A stretch of 64,000 bases of DNA from Portulaca oleracea (Eukaryota > Streptophyta > Magnoliopsida > Caryophyllales > Portulacaceae): NCBI GenBank assembly GCA_029582165.1, contig CM055888.1:29341408-29405407 (forward strand), read 5' to 3'. Every line of letters begins with the position of its first letter. Position 1 is the stretch's first letter. This document shows, piece by piece, positions 1-9,792 of the stretch. The notes beneath the pieces were generated by a model that saw only the letters and a program-made list of their open reading frames with translations, was not told the DNA's origin and searched no databases. A program made the translations under genes and the position numbers.

Positions 1-851
1 GGCCATGACATTAGTCAAAGTCACCTTGTCTTTTTGAATCTTGCTGTAGTGTTCAATGAATGTTCGACGCAAAGTAGTCCAATCTCCTCGAGTTTCCAAA
101 GGAAGAGTATAGTACCAATCTAATGCTTCATCATTCAGTGATGACAGAAAAAGTTGCTTGTAATGCTCAGTGCCGATGCCTCGGAGCGGTGCCTCGGAGC
201 GGAACCACCCGGTTAAACTCTGATACGTGGTGTGTCAGGTTTGCTGAAGGACTGAACTTCTTCAACGGTATATCCATTTTACCAGCTATCTTGTCATCAA
301 TCTCAGCGGGTGGTTCGAACTCAACGAACTGATTGGCGAAAGCAGGCATTTGGCTCATAGCATTCTTGACCTCATTCAACTATGCTTTCACTTCGCGGAT
401 AGCGAGAGCGTCTTGTAATCCATGTTCGGCCTTAACCGATGCAACCCGAGGGGTAGCCACCGGAGGTGGTGGCTTAAGTGTGGAGTCATCTGGAATATGG
501 ATGACTCCTCCCGTCTGGGAACTTTCCCCTACTTTTCCTTTACCTTTTTCAACAACAATCACACAGTCAGGGACAATTTCCATGGTATCCTCATCATCAT
601 TGTTCATCCCCACATGTGCACTAATGCCGTACAGAGCTTCCACTATTCCGTTCAAAGTCTCTTGTTGTTGCTCAATACGGCTATTATGCCTTTCAGTGAG
701 TTCCCGTTGTTGAGCGGTAAGCTCTTCGGCTTTCTTTCCTTGTTGCAGAGTGGCGAAGGTGATCGAACCTTCCATCTTGGTGAACCTCTCCTCGAGGAAC
801 TTGTCAAAGCAACATTGACTGAGTTGTCAGCTTGGTTTTCATTGGCAGACA
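1..851 (-). pseudogene. Ty3/gypsy gag fragment (element G1)
   Basis: Read on the minus strand from an ATG at about 851, this encodes the N-terminal part of a plant Ty3/gypsy Gag, the structural protein of the retrotransposon particle. The window-edge portion (about 166-1) has the retrotransposon-gag core, with NDEALDWYYTLP followed by TTLRRTFIEHYSKIQ. Upstream is a Gln/Glu-rich coiled-coil-like stretch and a low-complexity linker. It is broken: a frameshift lies near 800-820 (the start MSANENQ and the later MEGSITF are in different frames), TAG interrupts the frame at 380-382, and another frame change occurs around 170-240 beside a short duplication of cctcggagcggt (about 179-200). The pol part would lie left of the window. 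The Gag identity is from motif recognition; the lineage (Tat/Ogre-like) is inferred from the primer-binding site and LTR style upstream. Confidence 0.85.
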
Positions 852-2332
852 TGTCGAATTGTAGACGACAAGAGACCTTTGACCTAGGGTTTTGCGAGAC
901 ATAATCCGGGTTGCGGATTAGGCGGCCTAATGGTCCTAGGATCCAAGCTAGACTCGGGTCTCCTATACTGACTAAGGAACAACACACAGCTCAGAGATTG
1001 ACCTTTTGAAAGAAACAACCCTCCCTTGATGAATGCATGGCCTAACTGACCTACATGGGACTTCTAAGATGCATGACTTATGTGCTGACTCAGGAAGACT
1101 CACCCGGGACACGGGTTTGCATGACTTAACTCTACATGAACCTAAAGACAGCTTGTTCATTATAAGGGACCGAATAAAGCCAAGTATGGCGAATCAGGAC
1201 TGAATAAGGAATCACGAGTCAGTGTTTCTCAATTCGGTTGGGCCCCATCCACAGGCCGACCGTTTTAAGGAGAATCCGTAACTCGAAAAATTTATTAGTC
1301 GAACTCAAGCCATACTGACTATTGCGCGGGCTAGAATAATGACCAACACGACTGACAGTCTATTCTTTCTATATTTTTTTTATTATTATATTTACCAGGA
1401 AAGCGGGTATTATAAAGGACTGGATAAAACCAACAACGGGCGAGTTATAATTGATTTATGGAGTCAGTTATCAAATATAATATGGTTAGGCCTAACCACG
1501 GGTCGGCCATAAGTATGACGGATCTGATAGTTAATTCGATAAATTAACTTACTCAAGCTCGGTGATTATTATGTAGTCTAACACTTTACCCACTATCTTT
1601 GTTTTGACTTTTAATCAAGTTTATTGGACCTTTGTTAAGAGAATGCCATAAAGGGCCAGGTGGAATCATCAGAGGCGAGTTTGAGTTTACTTTATGAACC
1701 AATATAATTAACCTTTATAGACAAATGGACCCAACCACTAGGTTAACCATAATTTTTAAGGTTAATTGACCTAGTTGTAAACGTGGCTCTTCTCAGCCCA
1801 ATGACTACTATATGGGCTAAGACAACATCTCTAGACTTTGGTTGACTCTTTACAACAACAGTAAACACATAGCACATAACATACATATGAACAAAGGGTA
1901 TCCTAAACCAAGGTTCTATGTACGAAAGGGTTTATTGGCTATATAGGCTTATCGGCTCATGTACTCTCCCCGGTGCATTCTCGTTATAAAGGCAAGTTGA
2001 ATGTATGGGGTATTGCTCTTCGTGGCTCGTGTTGAGACCTCAAAGAGTGATTCATGAGTGGATGTGGTGACTAAGGCTCCCTCAGCGTAAAGGCACTAAT
2101 GGAGTATAGTCGGTCCTACATCCCATGGGTAACTTTTATCGTTTTAAGGATAACCTAAACCGCCGCTTTAAGTGCAACCCAGCCCACATACGTGGTTCAG
2201 AGGTAGCCCGGTATATGCAATGCATTTTTGCCTAAATAAGAATGACTTAATAATATAAAGTAAAAGTTTATCTTCCTTCCAAAATTTTTAAAGCACACTA
2301 AACTTTTTTCAAGTTTTACCCACTTTTAAAAC
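852..2332 (-). other. long non-coding 5' leader of element G1
   Basis: About 1.5 kb between the primer-binding site and the gag start of G1. I see no open frame with a recognisable domain. The sequence has ordinary composition and stops in all frames. A long leader before gag is usual in several plant Ty3/gypsy lineages, so this is interpreted as untranslated leader and probable packaging region. Confidence 0.6.
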
Positions 2333-2350
2333 TCCCCAGTAGAGTCGCCA
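2333..2350 (-). promoter_or_regulatory. primer-binding site of G1
   Basis: The minus strand reads TGGCGACTCTACTGGGGA. It begins with TGG (complement of a tRNA CCA end) and lies between the LTR on its right and the leader/gag on its left, where a minus-strand priming site belongs. From memory this form is used by Tat/Ogre-type elements with a tRNA-Arg primer. The tRNA identity was not checked. Confidence 0.7.
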
Positions 2351-2358
2351 AAAATCCT

Positions 2359-3087
2359 ATGGACATTTTTCCTCGCCGTCCGGGCTTCCGAATGTCCACG
2401 CGGATTAGGGTGTCATTTGATAATTTGTGCTGGGGTTTGAGCTTTTTAAAAAGACCCTTTAAAGAATTTTAATTACACATTTCAAGAGTAATATTTGTAA
2501 AATCACTTTCCCTTTACTTGTGCACTTTATGAGTCATTGAATTAAACCTTTAAGAGTGAACATCCACTTGTTCCGAACTCTTCTAAATTTAACCCAATTT
2601 GCTCATTTAAATGTTAGGCTCGGAAGAAAGCGATTTATGCAAGTATTATATAGAAATATATAAAGAAAAAGCCTTAAAGTTGCATCAGCACATTGTAAAA
2701 CCATGTTTTACCATAGTTTATGCAACACGATGTGCTTTTAGTTTAAAATGGGAGTCGCCACCCAATTTTTTAAGGGAAAAGCCAAGACAAACCAAAGAGA
2801 AAATGAAGAAAGAATCCGCCTACGAAACCCAAGACTGGATTCGGGGGTAAGGCTACAAACTCGCAAAGTAGGAACTAGGAGTTCGCCTCTCACAAAAGGA
2901 AGGACTCTACTAAAAGTTTTAAGTGTGCTTTTATAAGATTTGGAAAAGAGATAAATAAGAACTTTATAGAATTATTTCATTGAACATGCAACATGAATTA
3001 TAAAATAAAAGTACAACAGTTACACATTATTTACAAGGAAACAAAGAAACTTTAAAGCTCACATTGTGCTAATTTGAAGAAGAGGTA
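2359..3087 (-). mobile_element. partial 5' LTR of G1 (interrupted by copia C1)
   Basis: Non-coding sequence right of the primer-binding site. It shares a run of LTR landmarks with the solo LTR at 42837-44608: a GAGTCGCCA box (about 2750), then 'tacgaaaccc...gggggtaaggctac' (about 2820-2850), then 'ggactctactaaaa' (about 2900). The shared order argues these are LTRs of related elements. The inner boundary near 2359 is approximate because no clean TG/CA end is visible. The outer side is cut by the copia element starting at 3088, and the rest is not found in the window. Confidence 0.6.
3083..3087. repeat. candidate copia target-site duplication (one side)
   Basis: AGGTA abuts the TGTTGG end of the copia 3' LTR. 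The partner copy cannot be seen because the other outer end of the element (about 34930) is truncated. Confidence 0.3.
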
Positions 3088-3812
3088 TGTTGGAAATAAT
3101 AATCAGATGGAATGAGGTAAACACGAAAGATGGGGGATCACTTGGGTGGCTAGGAGTCGAGGGCAAGCCCGTCTCCCCTTAAGACTTATTCACTAGACCA
3201 TGAAAAGACTCAAGGGTAAAACCTAACTTCTTGTAAGCAAAGTTACAAGATTTCTCAAAGGACTCAAAGAGGTTGCTGCAGTCAACACCTTAAGAATGTG
3301 TTGAATGCTCTCTAGAAGGGAAGAAGAAGATGATTGAGGGTGTGGATGAATGTGGAATTCATCCACCTTATATAGTGAGCTTTTGGAGCCAAAGGGAGTC
3401 AAAACTTTCCAAGAACACTAGGCTCAATCCAAGGGATTTGAGTTGAATAATATTGATGAGAAATCATGACTGATTTCTCAGTCAATATCATCCAAAAAAC
3501 ATGCCCAAATACATTTGACCATGAGGCATAAATCAAGGGATTTCAAAATCAATCCTGACTGTGATCGACACGAATCGTGTTAGATCAACACGATCCGTGT
3601 TAGATCAACACGGTCCGTGTTGGAGCCAACACGACCCGTGTTGATCCTGTGCACATTTTCTGTGCTCTCTGGACGTCAACACGGGTCGTGTCATACTGAG
3701 CACGATCCGTGTTGAGTCCATTTTCCTCGTTAAGCTTATATTCGACCTTTCCGGTTGGTGCTATGCTTATAACTTATACTTTATGCCTCTTAACTCTTGA
3801 AATACTCCAACA
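3088..3812 (-). repeat. 3' LTR of copia C1
   Basis: 725 bp, with perfect short terminal inverted repeats TGTTGGA...TCCAACA. The same sequence recurs at 6516-6674 and 34526-34930, which together form the split 5' LTR. A polypurine tract abuts it on the internal side. The LTR contains a cluster of six near-palindromic ACACGG-type modules at 3568-3712. Confidence 0.9.
3568..3712. repeat. cluster of six ACACGnnyCGTGT modules in copia LTR
   Basis: Near-palindromic 11-13 bp modules at 3568, 3588, 3608, 3629, 3679 and 3701, for example ACACGGTCCGTGT and ACACGGGTCGTGT. Each has ACACG on one side and CGTGT on the other with a variable 3-bp centre. The first three are spaced exactly 20 bp apart. The function is unknown. 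Confidence 0.85.
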
Positions 3813-3822
3813 ATCCCCCGCC
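3813..3822 (-). promoter_or_regulatory. polypurine tract of copia C1
   Basis: The minus strand reads GGCGGGGGAT immediately before the LTR start TGTTGGA, which is where plus-strand synthesis would be primed. Confidence 0.75.
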
Positions 3823-4377
3823 ATTTCAAGAGTACCACTTGAAATAGCCCGGGATCCCTCACATGGGTAAAAATACCCCCGCCATACATGATGACTTCTA
3901 GAAAGATTCAACACCCGAGAAATCGAGGAGCTATTATGCGTCATGAAAGTGTCTCACGACTTGAACCTTCACTTAGTGTATATAATTTCAGTTAGTTTGA
4001 ATGTATAAGTAGACAAGTCCTTGACCTTTACATCCTTAGCACACAAACAACCCAAAACCTTGCTTTAAAAAAAAGACTTTATTTACAACCAGCCATGTGT
4101 CCCATACCCTCCGCGAGAACCATCAATCCCAGCCCTAGGCTATCCGAAGCGGCCCACTTCACGTCCTCGCATAGGCAGACTTTTACGCCCCGTAATAGAG
4201 CTCCCCATCTCATCGTTTCAAAGTCTGTTAATGAGTCATAGACTCAAACCTCTTGAACATTACGGTTCTTGAGCATCACCTTATCTTTGAGATGATTTAA
4301 CTTGAAAAATTGATGCTCCCATTATCATTCAACGTCGTCGACCATTGAACTCAAGGCTTGACAACAGGTGTCAAGCG
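3823..4377 (-). other. 3' untranslated region of copia C1
   Basis: About 550 bp between the RNase H stop and the polypurine tract. No coding potential or domain is seen. Confidence 0.55.
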
Positions 4378-5230
4378 TTAGTTGGAGCTCCGTTGATGAT
4401 AATCATTTGGTTGGGCTAACTCCCATCCCCTTTGATGAGTTTTCACCAATTCCTTGTTCAATCCTTTAGTGAAAGGATCGGCCAAGTTCTCACTTGTCTT
4501 AATGTAGTTTACGGCTACAACTCCATCCTTATTGAGTTTATGGACATAAGCGTGTCGTAACCCAATGTGCCTTGACTTGCCATTGTAGACACGATTATAT
4601 ATGATTGCAATTGTGGCATTGTTGTCACAATAAAGAGTTGTTGAAGGCATAGGCTTTTCCTATAAAGGAATTTCCAACAACAAGTTTCGTAGCTATTCCG
4701 CCTCTTTACAAGCGGCAGCCAATGCTACGAACTCGGAAGCCATGGTGGAGACCGAAAGACATGCTTGTTTCTTAGAGCCCCATAAAACAGCACATCCACT
4801 AAGTAGAAACACCCAACCGGAAGTTGAGGTGTAATCATCCTTGTCACTTATCCAACATGCATCGAAGTATCCTTCTAAGACTGAAGGTTCTCCCTTAAAC
4901 CGCAAGCTATAGTTTTGGGTAGATTTTAGGTATCCAAACCCTCTTAACCGCTTGCCAATGCTCTTTGCTTGGATTGCTAGTAAATCTATTAAGCTTCCCA
5001 ACCGCAAAAGCTATATCCGGCCTTGTACAAATCATAGCATACATTAAGCTACCTATGACTTTAGCGTACTCCAATTGGGCAAAAGGTCTACCATCGTTTT
5101 TACTTAGTTTAATGTTTGGATCAAATGGGGTAGTAGCCACATAGGAGCTCTTGTGAAACTTCCCTAACACCTTTTCCACATAATGTGATTGTGTGAAACA
5201 TAACAAGCCGTTAATAAGGCTTCGCCCCAA
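4378..5230 (-). pseudogene. copia reverse transcriptase C-terminus and RNase H
   Basis: The minus-strand fragment starts inside the last part of the copia RT (SHYVEKVL, then IGSLMYAM and TRPDIAFAVG). It continues into RNase H with FDACWISDKDD, TSTSGWVFLL, STMASEFVALA, then LYCDNNATIAI, KSRHIGLRHAYVH and ENLADPFTKGL. These are the standard Ty1/copia RT-tail and RNase H motifs. The frame changes around 4907-5007 and again between 4650 and 4693, where a few codons are lost. The catalytic YVDD part of RT is absent: integrase sequence runs straight into the RT tail near 5200-5235, so a large internal deletion removed most of RT. Confidence 0.85.
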
Positions 5231-5600
5231 AATCCTTCACTTAAACCGGAGTAAAGATAGCATGGAATTAACCATTTCTTTTAAAGTCCTATTTTTCCTT
5301 TCGGCGACACCATTTTGTTGAGGTGTATAAGGTGTCGTTGTCTCATGCACCACACCACAACCTTGAAAATAAGTTGGATCATAATATTCACCACCCCTAT
5401 CGGATCTTAACCGTTTTATTTGGGCCTCACATTTTAACTCACTTTTAGCTTTGTATATTTTAACTTATCTAAAGTTTCATCTTTTGAGTGAAAAAGAAAT
5501 ACTTGGCAATACTTAATATAATCATCAATGAAAGTTACATAGTATCTTTTACCTCCTATAGAAGGAGTGCTATGGAAATCTCCTAAATCACTATGAATCA
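5231..5600 (-). pseudogene. copia integrase core remnant
   Basis: Minus-strand translation gives the three blocks of a copia integrase: HSDLGDFH, then RSDRGGEYY, then PQQNGVAERKNRTL, which hold the D, D and E of the catalytic triad. A frameshift lies between the first and second block (around 5450-5460). The tail (GEALLTACYV-like) is followed directly by RT C-terminal sequence, marking the internal deletion. It is not visible as one open frame. Confidence 0.8.
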
Positions 5601-5939
5601 ATTCAGCAATTTAGAAGTTCTCATAATACTTGGAAAGGAACTTTTGGTGATTTTAGTTAACATGCATATTCTACACTTCTCCATCTTATCATCCAAAGTT
5701 GGAATTAAACCAAGATTACACATGAATTTGAGTTTCTTATAATTAACATGTCCAAGTCTCGAATGCCATAAAGAAGAACAAGAACCAAGCAAGTAAACGG
5801 AAACAACATTCTTATTGCCACTTGTAGCGTTAAGCTTAAACATATCACCACATGCATAGCCTTTGCCTACAAAGACCCCTCCCTTAGACAAAACATAGTT
5901 GTCCCCTTCATATCTCTTGAATTTGTATGAAGGGGACAA
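5598..5939 (-). pseudogene. copia GAG-pre-integrase domain
   Basis: The 113-codon minus-strand frame contains the pre-integrase zinc-binding region: LWHSRLGHVNYKKLKFM followed by CRICMLTKI, the H...H...CxxC pattern of copia polyproteins. Upstream it begins inside a long inverted repeat (5871-5967). The zinc knuckle and protease that should lie between gag and this domain are missing. Confidence 0.8.
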
Positions 5940-5967
5940 CTATGTTTTGTCTAAGGGAGGGGTCTTT
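5871..5967. repeat. perfect 42-bp inverted repeat with 13-nt loop
   Basis: The arms 5871-5912 and 5926-5967 are exact reverse complements, with a 13-nt spacer. One arm is coding sequence of the pre-integrase region; the other is its inverted copy. The repeat sits exactly where gag sequence is joined to the pre-integrase domain and about 350 or more codons have been lost. A fold-back or template-switch event is the likeliest origin. Confidence 0.9.
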
Positions 5968-5975
5968 AGAATGAA

Positions 5976-6496
5976 TTAAGGCTCCTTAGTTTCTTTCCAT
6001 GAAGGGGGGAGCTTGCCAATTATTGAAAATACAATATAGGTCTCATCTATGTGGATGTTATGTTGAACAAAATTACTTAATATATGTTGAATTTCATGAA
6101 ATTGGTCAAGAACTTTTCTACCTTCAACCATTTTAAAATTATTAAATTGGCTAACGAGAAAATTCTTACTTGTAGAATTCTCCGACATATATTTAGTATC
6201 TCCCAAAGCTCCTTGGCCGACACGACATTTTGATAGACGCCGAATAGACCATTCGTCATCCCATTGAGAATGTGGTCTACACAAATGTAGTTGTCGTTCT
6301 CCATCTTGAGCCGACGCTTCGTTTGCTCCGCTGTCTCGTCTTCACCCTCCATTGGGACGTCTTGGGTGAGCATATACACCACTTTGAGAGTGGTGAGCAT
6401 GAAGTACATCTTCTTTTGCCATCTACGGAAATCGATCCCCTCAAACTTATCCAACTTTTGAAAGTTGTTGGTCATGTCTTTCAAGGAGTGAGACAT
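5976..6496 (-). pseudogene. copia gag fragment
   Basis: The minus-strand frame from ATG 6496 begins MSHSLKDMTNNFQKLDKFEG and carries the copia Gag (Retrotran_gag_2/UBN2-type) signature RRWQKKMYFMLTTLKVVY, then NDNYICVDHILNG and ESAKELWE-like sequence. A frameshift around 6200-6230 moves the frame to one that continues with FLVSQFNNFKMV and IGKLPPSWKETKEP and stops at 5976. The remaining C-terminal half of Gag, including the zinc knuckle, is deleted. Confidence 0.85.
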
Positions 6497-6515
6497 AGTG
6501 AATAAGTCTTACGAT

Positions 6516-6674
6516 TGTTGGAAATAACAATAAGATGGAATGAAGTAACCACGGAAGATTGGGGATCACTTAGGTGGCTAGGAGTCGAGGGCAACCCCGT
6601 CTCCCCTTAAGACTTATTCACTAGACCGTTAAAAGACTCAAGGGTAAACCTAACTTCTTGTAAGCAAGATTACA
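6516..6674 (-). repeat. 5' LTR of copia C1, first part
   Basis: Matches 3088-3250 of the 3' LTR, beginning TGTTGGAAATAA. It is interrupted at 6675 by the gypsy block and continues at 34526. The last five bases TTACA (6670-6674) are the target duplicated by the gypsy insertion. Confidence 0.9.
6670..6674. repeat. left TSD (TTACA) of gypsy block
   Basis: TTACA directly precedes the TGATGGAG end of LTR1. The same five bases follow the CATCA end of LTR6 at 34526-34530. The uninterrupted copia LTR has a single TTACA at the equivalent place (about 3245-3249). Confidence 0.9.
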
Positions 6675-7931
6675 TGATGGAGAACATCAAGAAGAATGAA
6701 GCGTGGCGGCTTGGCTAAGGAAGCATTTCCAAAGTGAACAAAGACGCTTCCCAATCCCAAAGAAGGACAAAGAGGTCCTTCATAATATCACTCAGCAGTC
6801 CAGCTACCCAGCAGGAGGTTCACAACTTGATCATCATCTACCAACCCACCAACAGCATCCATCCAAGCTTGTTACACACTTTTGAGGCAAGTTTTGGCAC
6901 CTACAGCCATCCAGCCCAGCAGCATTGGTCATTAAGACCAAATGTAGTTCCCAGCAACAACAGTCCAACCAACACTCTTTCTCAATGTCATATCTGTTGA
7001 TTGAGGAAGATTCGGCCAAGGTTCCCTAGAGTTTTTTGTTCTTTGTCATGCCATTTTCAAGTACAAACCAAGTCCCAGCATGTTCGAGCATGGCAACAGC
7101 AAGTTTTATGTGCCAAAACAAACAATCCCAGCAGGGTTGTTTGTTATCAGTTTTTGCAGAACCCCAGCTCTATGGCCAAGTCTTGTGCCTTCTGTCTATA
7201 GGGGTTATTTTGATCCTTTCCAGCCTAATTCTATCCTGTTGAGATTACTTCCAAGTTAGTAATTGCGCGGGAATTACCTCAGTAACATTATTTTTACCCC
7301 CTTAGGCAAGAAAGCTTCTTATTGGTCCATTTTGCAACTCTTTTGGCATTTGGTCCAATCAGAGCTTAGCTAGAATTTTCCTTTTATTTTCTCTTCAAAT
7401 TGTACTCGAGATTATTAGGATGTAGTCAATTGTACTTGTTTTAAAGCTTTGTAGATTAGATTTAATCAGGGAGATTAAGCAGATTAGCTTATGTTAAGTA
7501 ACTGCTAATCAAACTGTAGGCAGTCTTTACATTGTGAAGTTTTCAGCAATGCAAGGATATCACTGTTTATTTCAATAGTCTTCTAGAGTGTCTTCGAACC
7601 TCTAAAAGTTTGTGAGTGTCCTACAACTCTCAATCTTGGTTAAATCAGCTCCTGTCACTGGATATTGGCAAGAATACAGCAAGTGTCAGCTGTGCTTGAT
7701 CATCCATGCTTTGGTGTGTCTGTAGAGGCATGAATGTGATAGTCCTTTGCCCTTGATTGCAGTTGTGGTGTGTCTGTGTCAACTGTAAGCAAGCTTTCTT
7801 CATTGGGTTGTCTTCTATTCCAGCCAATTGTTTCCAATTAGCTATTGTTATTACAGTCATTCCGGTGTGTATGTGAGTTGTATGATGCATTTTAGTTCAG
7901 TACTCTGATCTTTGTGAGCTAGCATACATCA
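6675..7931 (+). repeat. gypsy LTR1 (5' outermost)
   Basis: 1257 bp, TGATGGAG...CATACATCA. Its first ~100 bp are more diverged from the others than the rest. The binding site after it (7935-7946, TGGTACCAGTGC) has two changes from the canonical TGGTATCAGAGC. Confidence 0.9.
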
Positions 7932-7987
7932 TCTTGGTACCAGTGCATTGTGTTCCATCTCGGAGTGTGTTGTTTGTATAGTTTGAA

Positions 7988-9640
7988 ATGGCCGGAACTA
8001 GCAAAACACCACAGGAAGTCTTAGAACATACCTTAAGAGAAAAGAAGAAGTAGAGCAGAAAATGAAATTCTTGAGTGAGCAATTGCAGTATTATATGAGA
8101 TTGCATATAAATGAATTAAATAGGGAGACTGATGAAGAGATGGATGAAGGAGAAGGTGAGAATCCTTTTAGTAGGTCAAGAAAATGTGGTCGAGGTCCTA
8201 GACCTACACACAGAAGGAGAAGAGTTAGGAGATCACCTAGGATTAGAGAATTAGAAGAAAACAGTGAGATAGAAGAAAGGAGGGAAGACACGAGGATAGA
8301 GAAGTCAGATTTTAAGATTGATATACCTGAGTATGCAGGAGAGTTAGATCCTGATGTTTTCCTAGATTGGTTGCAAACAGTAGAAAGGGTTTTTGACCTA
8401 AAGGAAGTTTTAGAAGAGAATAAGGTGAAGCTAGTAGCCTTAAAATTAAGGAATGGAGATTCGAGAAGACAGGATGGGCACTTGGAGTGAGATGAGGCAG
8501 AAACTGAAAGAGAAGTTCCTTCCAGATAACTATATGAAGGAAAACTACTTCAAGCTACAACATTTAGTTTAGGGAAACAAATATGTGGAAGACTATACTA
8601 AGGAGTTTGAGCACTTGCTTTGGAAGTGTAATATGCAAGAGAATGAAGTGCAAACTTATATCAGATATCTTGCAGGTCTAAATGAAAGTATTAAGAATGT
8701 CGTTGAGCTGCAGGTTTATGATTCACTTGATGAGTTAAGCTCTTTAGCTCATAAAGTGGAACAAGCGAAGAAGGCTAAAGTAAAAGAGTACAGCAGCAGA
8801 TACCCAAGCAAACCTTACATACCCTACAATTCCCCACAAAGATCCTATCAACCCCCACCCCCAGCCAGACATCCAACCTCAAGACCCCCACAAAATGAGC
8901 CACAAAATCCTCCACAATGAACCCCAGCCCCTATCAGCAGAACCTACCTAAAGAGAAGGTGTTTCAAGTGTCAAGGGCTAGGGCACATTGCCTCAGAATG
9001 TCCAAACAAGAGAATGGTTACTCTTGTTGAGCACCAAGCAGCTTTGTTTATTGATCCTAAGTATGTGCAGGGAGAAGAACATGATTATGAAGAGCCTGAA
9101 CATGATCCAGTTTATTATGATGATGCTATTGAAGAAGGTCCAGATGAGGAAGAAATGCTTGTAATCAGGAGAGTTCTAAGTAGCTCAGCAGTAGAAGAAG
9201 CAGAAGAGCAGAGGGAGAATATCTTTCATACAAGGTGTACCATTGGAGGGAAGGTATGCTCTATGATTGTAGACAGTGGGAGCTGTACCAATGCCGCCTC
9301 CAACACCATGGTGAAGAAGCTAAGCATGGAAACCAAGCCCCACCAAGCTCCATACAACATCCAGTGGCTCAGCTCAGGGAAAGGTATCCAAATCTCTACT
9401 AGATGCCTTGTTAGTTTTTCAATTGGGCAGTCATACAAAGATGAGGTCTAGTGTGATGTTTTACCAATGGATGCATGTCATTTTCTTTTGGGTCGACCTT
9501 GGTTGTATGATAGATCAGTGAGTCATTGTGGTAGAGCCAATACATATACCTCTATCATGAACCACAGAAAGATCATTCTTACCCCCATGAAACCCTCACA
9601 GTTAGCCTAGAAATTCAAGACACCTCTTGATATGTTTCTT
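7988..9640 (+). pseudogene. gypsy copy 1 gag-protease
   Basis: Gag starts at ATG 7988 (MAGTSKTPQEVLEH) but one A is missing in an A-run near 8040 and shifts the frame. The Gag then reads on from about 8062 with an Arg-rich stretch and FKIDIPEYAGELDPDVFLDWL. A deletion near 8450 removes about 50 bp, including the sequence for the conserved RYASTWW part. A CAG-to-TAG change (8572-8574) and a stop before the zinc knuckle (CFKCQGLGHIASEC, CX2CX4HX4C) follow. The protease motif is VDSGSCTNAAS at about 9270, DSG being the catalytic triplet. Further stops include TGG-to-TAG near 9448. Gag forms particles and the protease matures the polyprotein; neither can be made intact here. Confidence 0.85.
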
Positions 9641-9792
9641 TTATCTGATCATCATGAGTTTAGCGCACAAAGAGACTTAATCCGTCTAGACCTTGAAGAA
9701 ACCCCAGCCCCACAAAATAACCACCCCTTATTCCTACCCTTACTTCAGCAGTTTCAACATGTGTTTCCTGATGAAAGGATCCACTTTTTGGT

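Larger units (their letters stand above)
3088..6674 (-). mobile_element. Ty1/copia element C1, main body
   Basis: A minus-strand copia element. From right to left: 5' LTR first part (6516-6674), gag, GAG-pre-integrase domain, integrase, residual reverse transcriptase, RNase H, 3' untranslated region, polypurine tract, 3' LTR (3088-3812). The remaining part of the 5' LTR resumes at 34526 after a 27.9-kb gypsy insertion. The order gag-INT-RT-RH is diagnostic of Ty1/copia. Only 19 bp separate the 5' LTR from the gag ATG, so the primer-binding site and leader have been lost. Internal deletions and frameshifts make it non-functional. Confidence 0.9.

Noticed and set aside
2611..2936. Open frames on the plus strand at 2611 and 2748
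   Set aside because: They lie in the LTR of G1, overlap shared LTR landmarks and show no domain; treated as chance frames.
8091..8291. Minus-strand frames overlapping gypsy gag and pol (for example 8091-8291, 9226-9438, 10096-10356)
   Set aside because: Antisense shadows of the gypsy coding frames, repeated wherever the gypsy sequence is repeated.
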